This document shows positions 18,033-26,491 of a stretch of 33,074 bases of DNA, piece after piece. This DNA comes from Arcobacteraceae bacterium (GTDB lineage Bacteria; Campylobacterota; Campylobacteria; Campylobacterales; Arcobacteraceae). The translations under genes and the position numbers were made by a program. The stretch is from positions 1-33,074 of the forward strand of contig JAOZVJ010000005.1 in the NCBI GenBank assembly GCA_029938215.1. Reading direction: 5' to 3'. The notes under the pieces are model-generated. The model was not told where the DNA came from, made no database searches, and was given only the letters and a program-made list of their open reading frames with translations. Position 1 is the first letter of the stretch. Each line of letters opens with the position of its first letter.

Positions 18033-18453
18033 TTTGTGCCTTTGTTTTTCTAGCTTCCTTTTGTCTAGCTAAAATTTTATCTCTATTTTTTCTATAATAC
18101 TCTTTTCTATAAATCTTTAAATCTTCTTTTTTCTTTTCTCTGTAAGACTTATCATACTCCAATCTTTTTTCTTTATTTTCCAAATAGTACTGTTGTTTTT
18201 TCTGCCTATATTCTTTTAGTTTATTTGTGATTATATCTTTTCTGTCATCAACATAAGTTTTTTGTTTTTTTATTATCTCTTTAATTTTAGCACTAAAATT
18301 ACCAGAAAACAACTCATTCTCATAATCAATCGCTTCCACTTTAGAAGTATCAGATGACTTCTCAAGTTTTTTCTTAAGATAATAAGCTTTTTTCTTTTTT
18401 TTATGAGCTATTATATTAGCTTTACGAATTTTTTTTAATTCTTCTAAATCCAT
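18022..18453 (-). CDS. Small Lys/Arg/Tyr-rich coiled-coil protein, function unknown
   Basis: A 143-residue, extremely basic, probably helical protein (LKKIRKANIIAHKKKKKAYY at the N-terminus). Its second half (about 84-135) has imperfect repeats of a pattern like YYxxNKEKxLEYxKxY: YYLENKEKRLEYDKSY, then YREKKKEDLKIY, then YYRKNRDKILARQK. There is no signal peptide or membrane segment. Its 3' end overlaps the CheC-SPOR gene by 11 bases and it starts 13 bases after flgG, so all three are likely one operon. The strong positive charge next to a gene coding for a very acidic linker is suggestive, but no function can be assigned. Confidence 0.65.
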   Translation of the reverse strand: MDLEELKKIRKANIIAHKKKKKAYYLKKKLEKSSDTSKVEAIDYENELFSGNFSAKIKEIIKKQKTYVDDRKDIITNKLKEYRQKKQQYYLENKEKRLEYDKSYREKKKEDLKIYRKEYYRKNRDKILARQKEARKTKAQNGI

Positions 18454-18466
18454 CTAGGTTAATTTA

Positions 18467-19240
18467 TTACCTTTTTAGTTGATTAACTTGTCCCAACATT
18501 GTATCTGTTGTTGTTATTGATTTTGAATTTGCTTCATAAGCTCTTTGTGCTGTAATCAAATCCACCATCTCATTTACTAATTTTACATTTGATGATTCAA
18601 GCATGCCCTGTCTAAGTTTTACATTTGCATTTTCTATTTCGACAGGATCTCCAGAAGTTTCAGTAATTGTATACATACTGTTGCCCGCGGGAGACAAACC
18701 AGCAGAATTTGCAAAATTAAATACCTGTATAGGTCCAGCTTGAGTCAATGTACCATCTAGCATATAAGATATCAATCCATTCTGTGATATTGATATATCA
18801 GTAGCACCTGTTTCTATTGTGATACCTTGAGCCAAAGGATATCCTTGTGCGTTTACCAATGCCCCTTCACTATCTACTTTAAAAGCACCATTTCTTTCAT
18901 ATGCCGTATCTCCATTTGGAAGAGTTATTTCAAAAAAACCATTTCCTTCAATTGCTAAATCCAAAGGATTTCCAGTTTGTTTTAGACTTCCTTGTAAAAA
19001 GTTTTTTTGAATACCAGCAATTCTAACTCCCAAACCCACATTAATACCAGTAGGATTTTCTGTAGATTCTGAAGTTGAACCTGCTGTAAAATTTAAAGAC
19101 TCATACATTAAGTCTTGAAATTCTGCACGATCCTGTTTAAAAGCGGTTGTATTAACATTCGCTATATTATTTGAAGTAACATCAATCTGATGCTGTTGAG
19201 CATTCATTCCTGCTGCTGCTGTATATAAACCTCTGATCAT
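18467..19240 (-). CDS. flgG: Flagellar distal rod protein FlgG
   Basis: A 257-residue FlgG, normal length, building the distal rod of the flagellar basal body. The N-terminal rod signature is IRGLYTAAAGMNAQQHQIDVTSNNIANVNTTAFKQ; the middle has GVRIAGIQKNFLQGSLKQTGNPLDLAIEGNGFFEI; the C-terminus EMVDLITAQRAYEANSKSITTTDTMLGQVNQLKR is typical of axial proteins. It is transcribed away from cheY from its own -10 at 19270-19275, with AAGG before the ATG. FlgF, the proximal rod partner, is encoded on the other strand nearby. Confidence 0.96.
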   Translation of the reverse strand: MIRGLYTAAAGMNAQQHQIDVTSNNIANVNTTAFKQDRAEFQDLMYESLNFTAGSTSESTENPTGINVGLGVRIAGIQKNFLQGSLKQTGNPLDLAIEGNGFFEITLPNGDTAYERNGAFKVDSEGALVNAQGYPLAQGITIETGATDISISQNGLISYMLDGTLTQAGPIQVFNFANSAGLSPAGNSMYTITETSGDPVEIENANVKLRQGMLESSNVKLVNEMVDLITAQRAYEANSKSITTTDTMLGQVNQLKR

Positions 19241-19269
19241 ATTTAACCTTCTATTTTAGTATTACAAAA

Positions 19270-19275
19270 ATTATA
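19270..19275 (-). promoter_or_regulatory. -10 box for flgG
   Basis: Read on the minus strand this is TATAAT, about 30 bases before the flgG ATG. The upstream minus-strand sequence is AT-rich and shows no GG/GC pair with sigma-54 spacing. The 175-base gap to cheY holds this and the divergent cheY promoter. Confidence 0.6.
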
Positions 19276-19374
19276 TCCAAAATATATTAAAAGTAAATAT
19301 AATAGTTGAAATAATTTACATAATTTTATAATTATTGTTATTTCTTATTAAGAAGATATTTAAATAAAGTTGAT

Positions 19375-19380
19375 TATAAT
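19375..19380 (+). promoter_or_regulatory. -10 box for the cheY operon
   Basis: TATAAT lies 36 bases before the cheY ATG, giving a leader of about 29 bases with AAGG at 19405-19408 as ribosome site. It would serve cheY and probably the genes after it, which are closely spaced to fliH. Confidence 0.6.
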
Positions 19381-19415
19381 ATCTGCATTATTTAAATTTA
19401 AAGCAAGGTGATATT

Positions 19416-19787
19416 ATGAAAGTTTTAATTGTAGACGACAGTTCGACTATGAGAAGAATTATTGGGAATGTTGTTCAGCAACTAGGCGTTGCCAAAGATG
19501 ATTTTGATGAAGCCGAGGATGGGGTAATAGCTTGGAAATTATTGTCACAAGGAACATATGATGTGGTATTAACCGATTGGAATATGCCAAATATGAACGG
19601 ACTTCAGCTAGTACAAAAGATTAGAGGGGAAGGTAATCATAGAGGAACTCCAATTATTATGATTACAACAGAAGGTGGTAAAGGTGAGGTAATTACAGCG
19701 CTAAAAGCTGGCGTAAATAACTATATTGTAAAACCATTTAGTGCTGATATATTAAAAGAAAAACTTGATAGCGTTATTAGAAAATAA
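19416..19787 (+). CDS. cheY: Chemotaxis response regulator CheY
   Basis: A 123-residue single receiver domain. Phosphorylation-site residues are D7/D8, D54 (VVLTDWNMPNMNG), T84 (ITTEGG) and K106 (NYIVKPF), all as in CheY. Phospho-CheY binds FliM at the motor and switches rotation or pausing. The next gene encodes its probable phosphatase CheZ, 38 bases downstream, and the remainder of the cluster is flagellar basal body, so an assignment to motor control is well supported. Confidence 0.94.
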   Translation: MKVLIVDDSSTMRRIIGNVVQQLGVAKDDFDEAEDGVIAWKLLSQGTYDVVLTDWNMPNMNGLQLVQKIRGEGNHRGTPIIMITTEGGKGEVITALKAGVNNYIVKPFSADILKEKLDSVIRK

Positions 19788-19825
19788 TAATATAAAATGA
19801 ATAAGTGTAAATAAAAGGTTTAGTT

Positions 19826-20731
19826 ATGAGTATGAGTCAAGAAGAAATTGAAGCTTTAATGAACGAAACGGCAGATTTAGATACTACTGTAGCAGAAGAA
19901 AGTGATACTGCCATAACAGAAGATGACAATGCTGATATAATTACCGAAGATGACATATCCGCTCTAGCGACAGAGGCGGAAACAGAAAATATCGAGCCAT
20001 CACAAGAACCAGAAGTTGAAGATAATCTAGATGATATTTTAGCTGGAATTGAAGGAATAACAGATGACGAAACAGTTCCTGAAACAGATGAAATTTTAGA
20101 AGAAGTTGACAATACAGCAGTCGATGAATCTTTTAGTGATGATTTAGATGTAGAACATCACCAAGATTTATCTGATGCTTTAAATGAACAAATTAATCAA
20201 GGGGTATATCCTTTGCCTGTTGAAAAAGAACATAAAGTTGTAAATCAATTAAATGAAGTAGCAGAAGATAGCGAACTAAAAGCTACGCAAATTTTTGATG
20301 TTTTAAGTTATATACTTGATGAAAATGGCGAAATACAAAAAAGCACAAAGTTAGTACAAGATTTTGTAGAAAAACAAACTGAACTTTTAGAAGCTTTATC
20401 TAAGAAATTTCCAAATGTTACAGTATTGTTAGAAAATCTTGAATTAGCGAAAGAAGCTTCACCCTATTTAACAGATATATCAAAAAGGGTAGATGAAGAA
20501 AACAATCAAATTTTTGTTGCAATGGATTTAATGCAATTTCATGATATAAATAGGCAAAAAATTGAAAGAGTTATGTCTGTAATTAAAAAATTAACCACTT
20601 ATCTAAATGGTATATTTGAAGATGATAGTGGCAAACCTGATGTTCAAATTGCTAAACATATTTCAGGAGATGGTTCAAATACGGTTAGCGAAGATGATCT
20701 TGAATCATTAATTTCAGAATTTAGCTCATAG
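19826..20731 (+). CDS. cheZ: Remote CheZ-type CheY phosphatase
   Basis: A 301-residue protein with an acidic, disordered N-terminal half (about 1-115) and a helical C-terminal half. The segment AMDLMQFHDINRQKIERVM keeps the CheZ catalytic Asp240 and Gln244 (E. coli D143, Q147), as in the remote CheZ proteins described from Helicobacter and Campylobacter. The C-terminus VSEDDLESLISEFSS fits the CheY-docking tail. The N-terminus MSQEEIEALM and residues 39-48 (ITEDDISALA) resemble the FliM peptide (LSQxEIDALL) that binds phospho-CheY, giving up to three potential docking motifs. It lies directly after cheY. Confidence 0.85.
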   Translation: MSMSQEEIEALMNETADLDTTVAEESDTAITEDDNADIITEDDISALATEAETENIEPSQEPEVEDNLDDILAGIEGITDDETVPETDEILEEVDNTAVDESFSDDLDVEHHQDLSDALNEQINQGVYPLPVEKEHKVVNQLNEVAEDSELKATQIFDVLSYILDENGEIQKSTKLVQDFVEKQTELLEALSKKFPNVTVLLENLELAKEASPYLTDISKRVDEENNQIFVAMDLMQFHDINRQKIERVMSVIKKLTTYLNGIFEDDSGKPDVQIAKHISGDGSNTVSEDDLESLISEFSS

Positions 20732-20741
20732 GAACAAATAT

Positions 20742-21464
20742 ATGAATCAAGGCATTTATCCTTTAGCTTCAACAATGATAAATCAACTAAATCGTGTTGA
20801 TATATTATCAAATAATTTAGCAAATGCAAATACAAATGCTTTTAAACAAGAATCTTTATCAGAAGGTTCATTTAACAATTATTTAAAAAATGCGCAAAAA
20901 AAAGATGAAGTTATTTCAAAATTAAGTGAAATAACAAATATTATTCCAAAAATTGATAATAAATTTATAGATAAAAAGTTAGGAGCTATCACTCCTACAA
21001 ACAATCAACTTGATTTTGCTATTAAAAAAGAAGAGATGTTTTTTAAAGTTCAAAATCCAAAAAATGGAGAAATTGTTTTAACTAGAGATGGTTCATTTGG
21101 AATTTTAAATGAAAAATTAGTAACAAAAAATGGTTATCTAGTTTTAAATTTTGATAATTTGCCAATAGCAACGACAGAAGAAGAATTTGCAAAACAAATA
21201 GCAGTTGTAAAAACCAACTTTGAAAATCTTGACAAACAAGGTGGCAATAGTTATAAAATCAAATCTGAACAAAATATTGAAATGCTTTTTGACAATGAAA
21301 GCTATTTAGCTCAAGGCGCACTAGAAAGAAGCAATGTAAATTCCATAACTACAATGGTGTCTTTAATAGATAGTCATAGAAGATTTGAACAAGCACAAAA
21401 AGCAATAAAAGGAATTGATGAAATAAATCAAAAAGTAATAGACAAGATTGGAAATAATAGATAA
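20742..21464 (+). CDS. flgF: Flagellar rod protein, probable FlgF
   Basis: A 240-residue axial protein. The N-terminus GIYPLASTMINQLNRVDILSNNLANANTNAFKQES and the C-terminus ALERSNVNSITTMVSLIDSHRRFEQAQKAI are rod/hook family signatures. The middle (LDFAIKKEEMFFKVQNPKNGEIVLTRDGSFGI) matches FlgF/FlgG. FlgF is preferred because a clear FlgG lies nearby and length fits. The ribosome site AGGAA overlaps the cheZ stop, and the flgB start overlaps this stop by one base. Confidence 0.82.
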   Translation: MNQGIYPLASTMINQLNRVDILSNNLANANTNAFKQESLSEGSFNNYLKNAQKKDEVISKLSEITNIIPKIDNKFIDKKLGAITPTNNQLDFAIKKEEMFFKVQNPKNGEIVLTRDGSFGILNEKLVTKNGYLVLNFDNLPIATTEEEFAKQIAVVKTNFENLDKQGGNSYKIKSEQNIEMLFDNESYLAQGALERSNVNSITTMVSLIDSHRRFEQAQKAIKGIDEINQKVIDKIGNNR

Positions 21465-21871
21465 TGCATCCAAGTAGTGTAACGGATGTTTTATATAAGC
21501 AATTAAATTTTAGAGGTGAAAGACAAAAAATCATATCAAGCAATATTGCAAATATAAATACTCCAGATTATAAAACAAAGGATATTTCTTTTGATGATGA
21601 ATTAAAAAAAGCATCATCAAAAAGTGATTTATCTTTGAAAGTTACTCATCATAAACATATTAAATTTGATACACAAGCTACAAATACAGATAAATTTAAA
21701 ATTTATGAAACAAAAGGTTTACAGGAACAAAATGATGGAAACAATGTAAATTTGGATCAACAAATGAGTGATATGGCAAAAAATTCAATAATGTTTGATG
21801 CAATTCAAGGCTCAATAAAAAAAGATGCTAAATGGTTAAAAGAAATAATAGCAGCTTCTGGCAAAAATTAA
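21464..21871 (+). CDS. flgB: Flagellar proximal rod protein FlgB
   Basis: A 135-residue FlgB. The N-terminal rod signature is LNFRGERQKIISSNIANINTPDYKTKDISFDDEL, and the C-terminal part VNLDQQMSDMAKNSIMFDAIQGSIKKDAKWLKEII matches FlgB. It forms part of the proximal rod in the periplasm after export by the flagellar type III apparatus. In many bacteria flgC and fliE follow; here fliF follows directly, so those genes must be elsewhere. The ATG overlaps the flgF stop (TAATG). Confidence 0.92.
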   Translation: MHPSSVTDVLYKQLNFRGERQKIISSNIANINTPDYKTKDISFDDELKKASSKSDLSLKVTHHKHIKFDTQATNTDKFKIYETKGLQEQNDGNNVNLDQQMSDMAKNSIMFDAIQGSIKKDAKWLKEIIAASGKN

Positions 21872-21887
21872 GGAAAATGATTAATTA

Positions 21888-23603
21888 ATGGAACAAATTT
21901 TTAATTTTATAAATAAACTAAATGCATCGCAAAGAGCTGTAATAATTGGTGGCTTTTCCTTATTGTTTATTTTTTTAATGGGCTTGCTTGTATATTCAAA
22001 TATAAAATCACAAGATGAAAAATTAAACTATCTAGTTGCATCAAACCTTACAAAAAATCAGGTAATGTTAGCATCTAATGAACTTGAAGCTGCTGGTATT
22101 CCATTTTCAGTAATAGGCAATGAAAATAGCTTATCTTTAAAAACAAATAAAGAAAATATAAATGTAGCAAAAATAAAACTTTTAGTAAGTGATTCTGTCG
22201 CAAATAAACATTCAGGGTGGGAAATTTTTGATAAAAGTTCTTTGGGCACTACTAATTTTGAAAATAAAGTAAAATACAAAAGAGCTTTAGAAGGCGAATT
22301 AGCTCGTACTTTAGAATCTTTATCCGGAATACTTGGAGCTAAAGTTAAAATTGGACAACCGAAAGATTCAATTTTTACTCAAAGAAAAGCTGATCCAACA
22401 GCATCCGCTGTATTAACCATAAGAGATGGATCAAATTTAAGTAAAAAACAAATAAAAGGTATTAAAAATTTTATAGCTTCTGCTGTTTCAAGACTAAAAC
22501 CTAAAAATATTAAATTAATAAATCAAAATGGTGCATTATTAGAATATTCTGCTCAAGATATTGATAACACAAAATATATTACACAAGAAAAATATAAAAA
22601 GAAATTAGAAAAAGATTATGAAAATAAAATTATAGAAATTTTAGAACCTTTTATAGGTATGAGTAGAGTTGTAGCAAAAGTATCAGTAGTATTAGATTTT
22701 ACAAAACAAGAAATTAAACAAGAAATTTTTGAACCAGAAGGAACAATCAGAAGTCAACAAACGACAGAAACCACTTCGAATAAAGAAGAAAAACAAACAT
22801 CTGCAACAGGAACTGCTGGTGCTCAAAGCAATATCCAAAATCCTGATGAAGGTACTGGAGATGTTAAAGCAAAATCACTACAAGAAGAAGCAAAAAATAT
22901 TATCAATTATGAAATATCAAAAAAAATAGTCAATCAAAAAAACAATGCTTATGCTTTAATTGAAAGAATCACAACAGCAGTAACATTTGATTCTACGGTT
23001 TTAGAAAATGAACAAAACAAAATTGAATTTTTAAAAAATATAAATTCTATTGTGGAAGAAACTGTTGGCTATAAAAAAGAAAGAGGTGACAAAGTTACTG
23101 TTAAATCATTTAAATTTATTGGTTTTGGTTCTTTGGACAATAATGCAACAGCAACGCAAGTTGTAGAAGAAGATTCAATGTCTGGTATGTCTATGAAGGC
23201 AATTATGCAAGATTTTGGAGAATATTTTCAATATCTAATAGTTTCCATATTATTATTTATTTTTTATAAAAAGTTTATAGCCAACAATGAAGTTATTTTA
23301 ACACAAGGTGTTGCTAATAAAAAAACAACTAGTTCTTCTGGATTAAACACTGAATCAGAAATAGATACTAGTGAATTAGATTTTGAAAAACAATCATTTA
23401 ACAGCAGTGTTGCAAAAAATAGATTAAAAGCGAAAGTTAAAAGTCAAATTTTAAACAATATAGAAGGCTTAGATGAAGAAAGTGCCGCAAAATATGAAAT
23501 CTTAATTGAAGAACTCGATAGAGAAGTTCAAAGTAATCCTGAAGATATAGCTACTATGATTGAGATGCTATTATATGAAGGCGATGAAAAGTTTAGAGCT
23601 TAA
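21888..23603 (+). CDS. fliF: Flagellar MS-ring protein FliF
   Basis: A 571-residue FliF, full length. It has two membrane segments: about 18-38 (AVIIGGFSLLFIFLMGLLVY) and about 446-464 (YFQYLIVSILLFIFYKKFI). The periplasmic ring-building part contains GWEIFDKSSLGTTNFENKVKYKRALEGELARTLESL and ASAVLTIRDG. The cytoplasmic tail ends with ELDREVQSNPEDIATMIEMLLYEG, the FliG-binding region. It seeds the basal body in the inner membrane. The gene is followed by fliG and fliH in the usual order. Confidence 0.97.
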   Translation: MEQIFNFINKLNASQRAVIIGGFSLLFIFLMGLLVYSNIKSQDEKLNYLVASNLTKNQVMLASNELEAAGIPFSVIGNENSLSLKTNKENINVAKIKLLVSDSVANKHSGWEIFDKSSLGTTNFENKVKYKRALEGELARTLESLSGILGAKVKIGQPKDSIFTQRKADPTASAVLTIRDGSNLSKKQIKGIKNFIASAVSRLKPKNIKLINQNGALLEYSAQDIDNTKYITQEKYKKKLEKDYENKIIEILEPFIGMSRVVAKVSVVLDFTKQEIKQEIFEPEGTIRSQQTTETTSNKEEKQTSATGTAGAQSNIQNPDEGTGDVKAKSLQEEAKNIINYEISKKIVNQKNNAYALIERITTAVTFDSTVLENEQNKIEFLKNINSIVEETVGYKKERGDKVTVKSFKFIGFGSLDNNATATQVVEEDSMSGMSMKAIMQDFGEYFQYLIVSILLFIFYKKFIANNEVILTQGVANKKTTSSSGLNTESEIDTSELDFEKQSFNSSVAKNRLKAKVKSQILNNIEGLDEESAAKYEILIEELDREVQSNPEDIATMIEMLLYEGDEKFRA

Positions 23604-23621
23604 TTTAATGGAGTTTAACAA

Positions 23622-24632
23622 ATGAGTGAAGTTAGTAGAGATTTATTAAGAGAGATACCTATGATAGATAAAATTGCTCAATTTTGTGTATTAATTGGTG
23701 AAGAAGCAACTGTAAAAATATTTCAAAACCTTCCTACTGATCTAGTAGAACAAATTTCAACTGCAATTACAAATATATCTTCTATTGATAAAGAAACATC
23801 TTTGGCACTTCTTGATGAATTTCACCTTTATACAAGATCAAAATCATTTATAAGTTCTGGTGGTTTTGACTATGCTAAAGATATATTATATAAGTCTTTG
23901 GGGAAAACTGAAGCTGATGGTGTTTTGGGTAAATTGTCTCGTTTAAAACAGGCTAAACAATCTTTTGCATATTTAGATGCAATTAATCCAAAACAATTAT
24001 CTGATTTTATTAAGGATGAATCTCCACAAACAATTGCGGTTGTTTTATCACATATGGATTCAGGAGCTGCGGCAGAAGTTTTAAATGGGCTAGAGGAAGA
24101 CATAAGAGTAAAAGTAACTATGCATATGGCAACCATAAAAGATATTCAGCCAGATGTAGTAAGAACAATGTCGAATGTTTTAGAAAAAAAACTAGAGTCA
24201 CTTTTATCTACTGTTACAGAAGTCGGTGGAATAAAAGTTGTTGCTGATATGCTAAACAAATTAGGTCCAAAATCACAAGATATACTTTTAAATATAGGCG
24301 GAATAGACACAACACTAGCAACACAAATTAAAGAAAATATGTTTGTATTTGAAGATCTTATTAATTTAGGAACAGATAATATTATGAAAGTTTTATCAAA
24401 TGTTGAAATGAATGATGTTGCAATTGCTCTTTCAAGGTCTCCTGAAGAAGATATAGAATTGATTACAGAGGCTATGAGTCAAAGAGCAAAAGACAGATTT
24501 AAAGAAGAATTTGAATTACTTGGAAAAGTAAAAATCAAAGACTTAGAAGCAGCACAAAGAAAAATGCTAGATGCGGCTCAAAAATTAATTGATGAAGGCG
24601 CTATTGATAGAACTGTTGAGGAAGAAGAATGA
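23622..24632 (+). CDS. fliG: Flagellar motor switch protein FliG
   Basis: A 336-residue FliG, the rotor protein between the MS ring and the C ring that interacts with stator MotA. Armadillo-like middle and C-terminal domains are visible: ESPQTIAVVLSHMDSGAAAEVLNGL (EHPQT-type motif), VADMLNKLGPKSQDILLNIGGID, MFVFEDLINLGTDNIMKVL and the charged helix SQRAKDRFKEEFELLG. It starts behind GGAG and overlaps fliH by four bases (ATGA). Confidence 0.97.
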   Translation: MSEVSRDLLREIPMIDKIAQFCVLIGEEATVKIFQNLPTDLVEQISTAITNISSIDKETSLALLDEFHLYTRSKSFISSGGFDYAKDILYKSLGKTEADGVLGKLSRLKQAKQSFAYLDAINPKQLSDFIKDESPQTIAVVLSHMDSGAAAEVLNGLEEDIRVKVTMHMATIKDIQPDVVRTMSNVLEKKLESLLSTVTEVGGIKVVADMLNKLGPKSQDILLNIGGIDTTLATQIKENMFVFEDLINLGTDNIMKVLSNVEMNDVAIALSRSPEEDIELITEAMSQRAKDRFKEEFELLGKVKIKDLEAAQRKMLDAAQKLIDEGAIDRTVEEEE

Positions 24633-25285
24633 AAAGTAATGTAAATTCAAAAGCTAAAATTTTAAAATCTAGTGACACGCATTCTTCTTATGAGTTAGGA
24701 CAATTTTTAGGAAATCAAGAAACAAATGCTGTAAATTCTGGTGATGCTACTTTAAATGATAGAGATATCAATGGAAAAGTAGATCCTGTCTTAACTGAAA
24801 TCAAAGCTTTATCTACACAATTAAATCAAATTCAAGCAAAAGTTACAGATATAGAAAATGATGGAGTAAAAGGAAGGGATCTTGATAAACAGCTTGTAGA
24901 AGCGATGAAAGATCTTAAAAATTATGCTTCATTTTTTGAACAAGCAACTTTTCAAATGGAAACAAAAATTTTAAAAACATCAATTTCAATTGCTCAAAAG
25001 GTTATCGCAATAGAAGTTGGTGAAAATAGTTCAAAAATAGCAAAAGAAACAATTACAAATATTTTAGAAAAAATAAAAACCGCATCAAAAATTACTATTC
25101 ATTTGAATCCAAAAGATTATATATTATTAAAAAATGAATTAAATCTACAACCATTTATTCAAGTACAAGAAGACTCAAATGTAACTGCAGGTGGAGTTGT
25201 AGTTGCTAGCGATCTTGGAAATTTTGATGGAAGTATTGAAGCAAAAGTTGAAACTATGCTTGAATCTCTCAATTCAGTTATTTAA
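24629..25285 (+). CDS. fliH: Flagellar export regulator FliH
   Basis: A 218-residue FliH-like protein. In the family it binds the export ATPase FliI and the C ring. The N-terminal half is poorly conserved; a helical middle (LSTQLNQIQAKVTDIEND, EAMKDLKNYASFFEQATFQMET) leads to the C-terminal domain KILKTSISIAQKVIAIEVGENSSKIAKETI with ITIHLNPKDYILLKNE and DSNVTAGGVVVASDLGNFDGSIEAKVETML, the typical FliH/YscL ending. It overlaps fliG. fliI, often next, is not in the window; a new promoter and fliN follow instead. Confidence 0.9.
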   Translation: MKSNVNSKAKILKSSDTHSSYELGQFLGNQETNAVNSGDATLNDRDINGKVDPVLTEIKALSTQLNQIQAKVTDIENDGVKGRDLDKQLVEAMKDLKNYASFFEQATFQMETKILKTSISIAQKVIAIEVGENSSKIAKETITNILEKIKTASKITIHLNPKDYILLKNELNLQPFIQVQEDSNVTAGGVVVASDLGNFDGSIEAKVETMLESLNSVI

Positions 25286-25335
25286 ACTAAACCTATACAA
25301 TAAAAACTAATTTATCTTTTTTTAAAATAGAAAAC

Positions 25336-25386
25336 ACTTAATGTTCATTAAAAATTATACAAAATTATACATTTTATGCTATAATG
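25336..25386 (+). promoter_or_regulatory. fliN promoter, copy 1 of a shared 51-base promoter
   Basis: The segment ends with TATAATG (-10 at 25380-25385, preceded by TGC as an extended -10). It matches the segment 29692-29742 before the second hook gene at 46 of 51 positions, with no gaps, including a core of 22 identical bases that starts with CATTAAAAATT. Only AT-rich sequence is shared apart from the -10. It predicts a leader of about 20 bases before fliN. Confidence 0.7.
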
Positions 25387-25411
25387 AAAAAAAATCATAA
25401 AGAAGAATAAA

Positions 25412-25699
25412 ATGGAAGTGACTACAAAAAATTATGATAGTTTAGTTGACACAGAAATTATAGTAGATGTATTGCTTGGTACTACTACGATAACTTTAAA
25501 AGAATTTTTGAATTTTAGTGAAGGAGATATAATTACACTAAATAAATTAGCTGGGCAAGGTGGCGATATCTATGTAAATTCACGAATTATTGGCACTGGA
25601 GATATTATTGTAATGGAAGAGAAGCTCGCCGTAAGAGTTCAAGATGCAATGGATTCTGACAATGTAGTAAGATTCTTTTTTGATGAAAAAGAAATTTAG
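25412..25699 (+). CDS. fliN: Flagellar motor switch protein FliN
   Basis: A 95-residue protein consisting almost entirely of one SpoA (FliN/FliM C-terminal) domain: IIVDVLLGTTTITLKEFLNFSEGDIITLNKLAGQGGDIYVNSRIIGTGDIIVMEEKLAVRV. It forms the bottom of the C ring. It is short compared with E. coli FliN (137) because the N-terminal extension is missing, as in many relatives. It has its own promoter, and its stop codon overlaps the AGGAGG ribosome site of flgD, so fliN, flgD and flgE are likely co-expressed. Confidence 0.94.
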   Translation: MEVTTKNYDSLVDTEIIVDVLLGTTTITLKEFLNFSEGDIITLNKLAGQGGDIYVNSRIIGTGDIIVMEEKLAVRVQDAMDSDNVVRFFFDEKEI

Positions 25700-25708
25700 G
25701 AGGATAAA

Positions 25709-26488
25709 ATGGCAGTAGATGTAGTAACAAAAGCAAATGATGATTACCAAACTTTATTAGCAGCTAAAGAAGCAGCGGCAAATAGAGCAAAAGTAGCAAG
25801 TAAAACAGGAGAAGACGGTAATAGCTATACGGAAGCAATAGATGCTAATAGTTTGTCAAAACAAGATTTTTTAAAATTAATGCTTGAAGAGATGAAGATG
25901 CAAGATCCAACTAAGCCTATGGATTCTACAAAAATGATGGACAATCAACTTAAAATGTCAAGTATTGATACAAATCAAGAAATGGCAGAAGCTATGAAAG
26001 CACTTACTAAAACTTATGCGGCTTCTTCTTTATCTAGCGCCGTTGGACTAATGGGTAAAATTGTTGAAGATGGTTCGATAAATGAAGAAACAGAAATGAT
26101 TAAACAATATAGAATAAAAACAGTTGAATCAAAAGATGGAAAATTTTATGTAAATGCAAATGTTGCATCTGAGTTTAAACATAATGTAGGTATATATGGA
26201 GAGGAAGATGAGAATGGAAATAGACCATATACGGCATTAAATTATGATACAGAAGGAAATATAAAAGATAAAGACGGTAAGGCTACTGAACTAAATGTAA
26301 AAATAACTAAAAATGGTTCTTTTGAAGTTAATAACCAAAATAAAATTATTTTGTATGATAATAATGGAGCAGAAATAACAGATCAAGATACATTATCAGA
26401 TTATGGTATATCTGCACCATATCTTGTATATTCGGAAGATACAGTTAGTATTTTAGTAAATGATATAACAAAAGTTAAGGCGTATTAA
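25709..26488 (+). CDS. flgD: Flagellar hook assembly protein FlgD
   Basis: A 259-residue FlgD, the hook-capping scaffold. The conserved N-terminal region reads LSKQDFLKLMLEEMKMQDPTKPMDSTKMMDNQLKMSSIDTNQEM, the diagnostic part. This is followed by SSAVGLMGKIVE and a variable C-terminal beta region with a probable FLNIII/Tudor-like fold. A very strong ribosome site AGGAGG (25698-25703) precedes it. The first hook gene starts three bases after its stop, matching the functional pair cap and hook. Confidence 0.95.
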   Translation: MAVDVVTKANDDYQTLLAAKEAAANRAKVASKTGEDGNSYTEAIDANSLSKQDFLKLMLEEMKMQDPTKPMDSTKMMDNQLKMSSIDTNQEMAEAMKALTKTYAASSLSSAVGLMGKIVEDGSINEETEMIKQYRIKTVESKDGKFYVNANVASEFKHNVGIYGEEDENGNRPYTALNYDTEGNIKDKDGKATELNVKITKNGSFEVNNQNKIILYDNNGAEITDQDTLSDYGISAPYLVYSEDTVSILVNDITKVKAY

Positions 26489-26491
26489 ACT

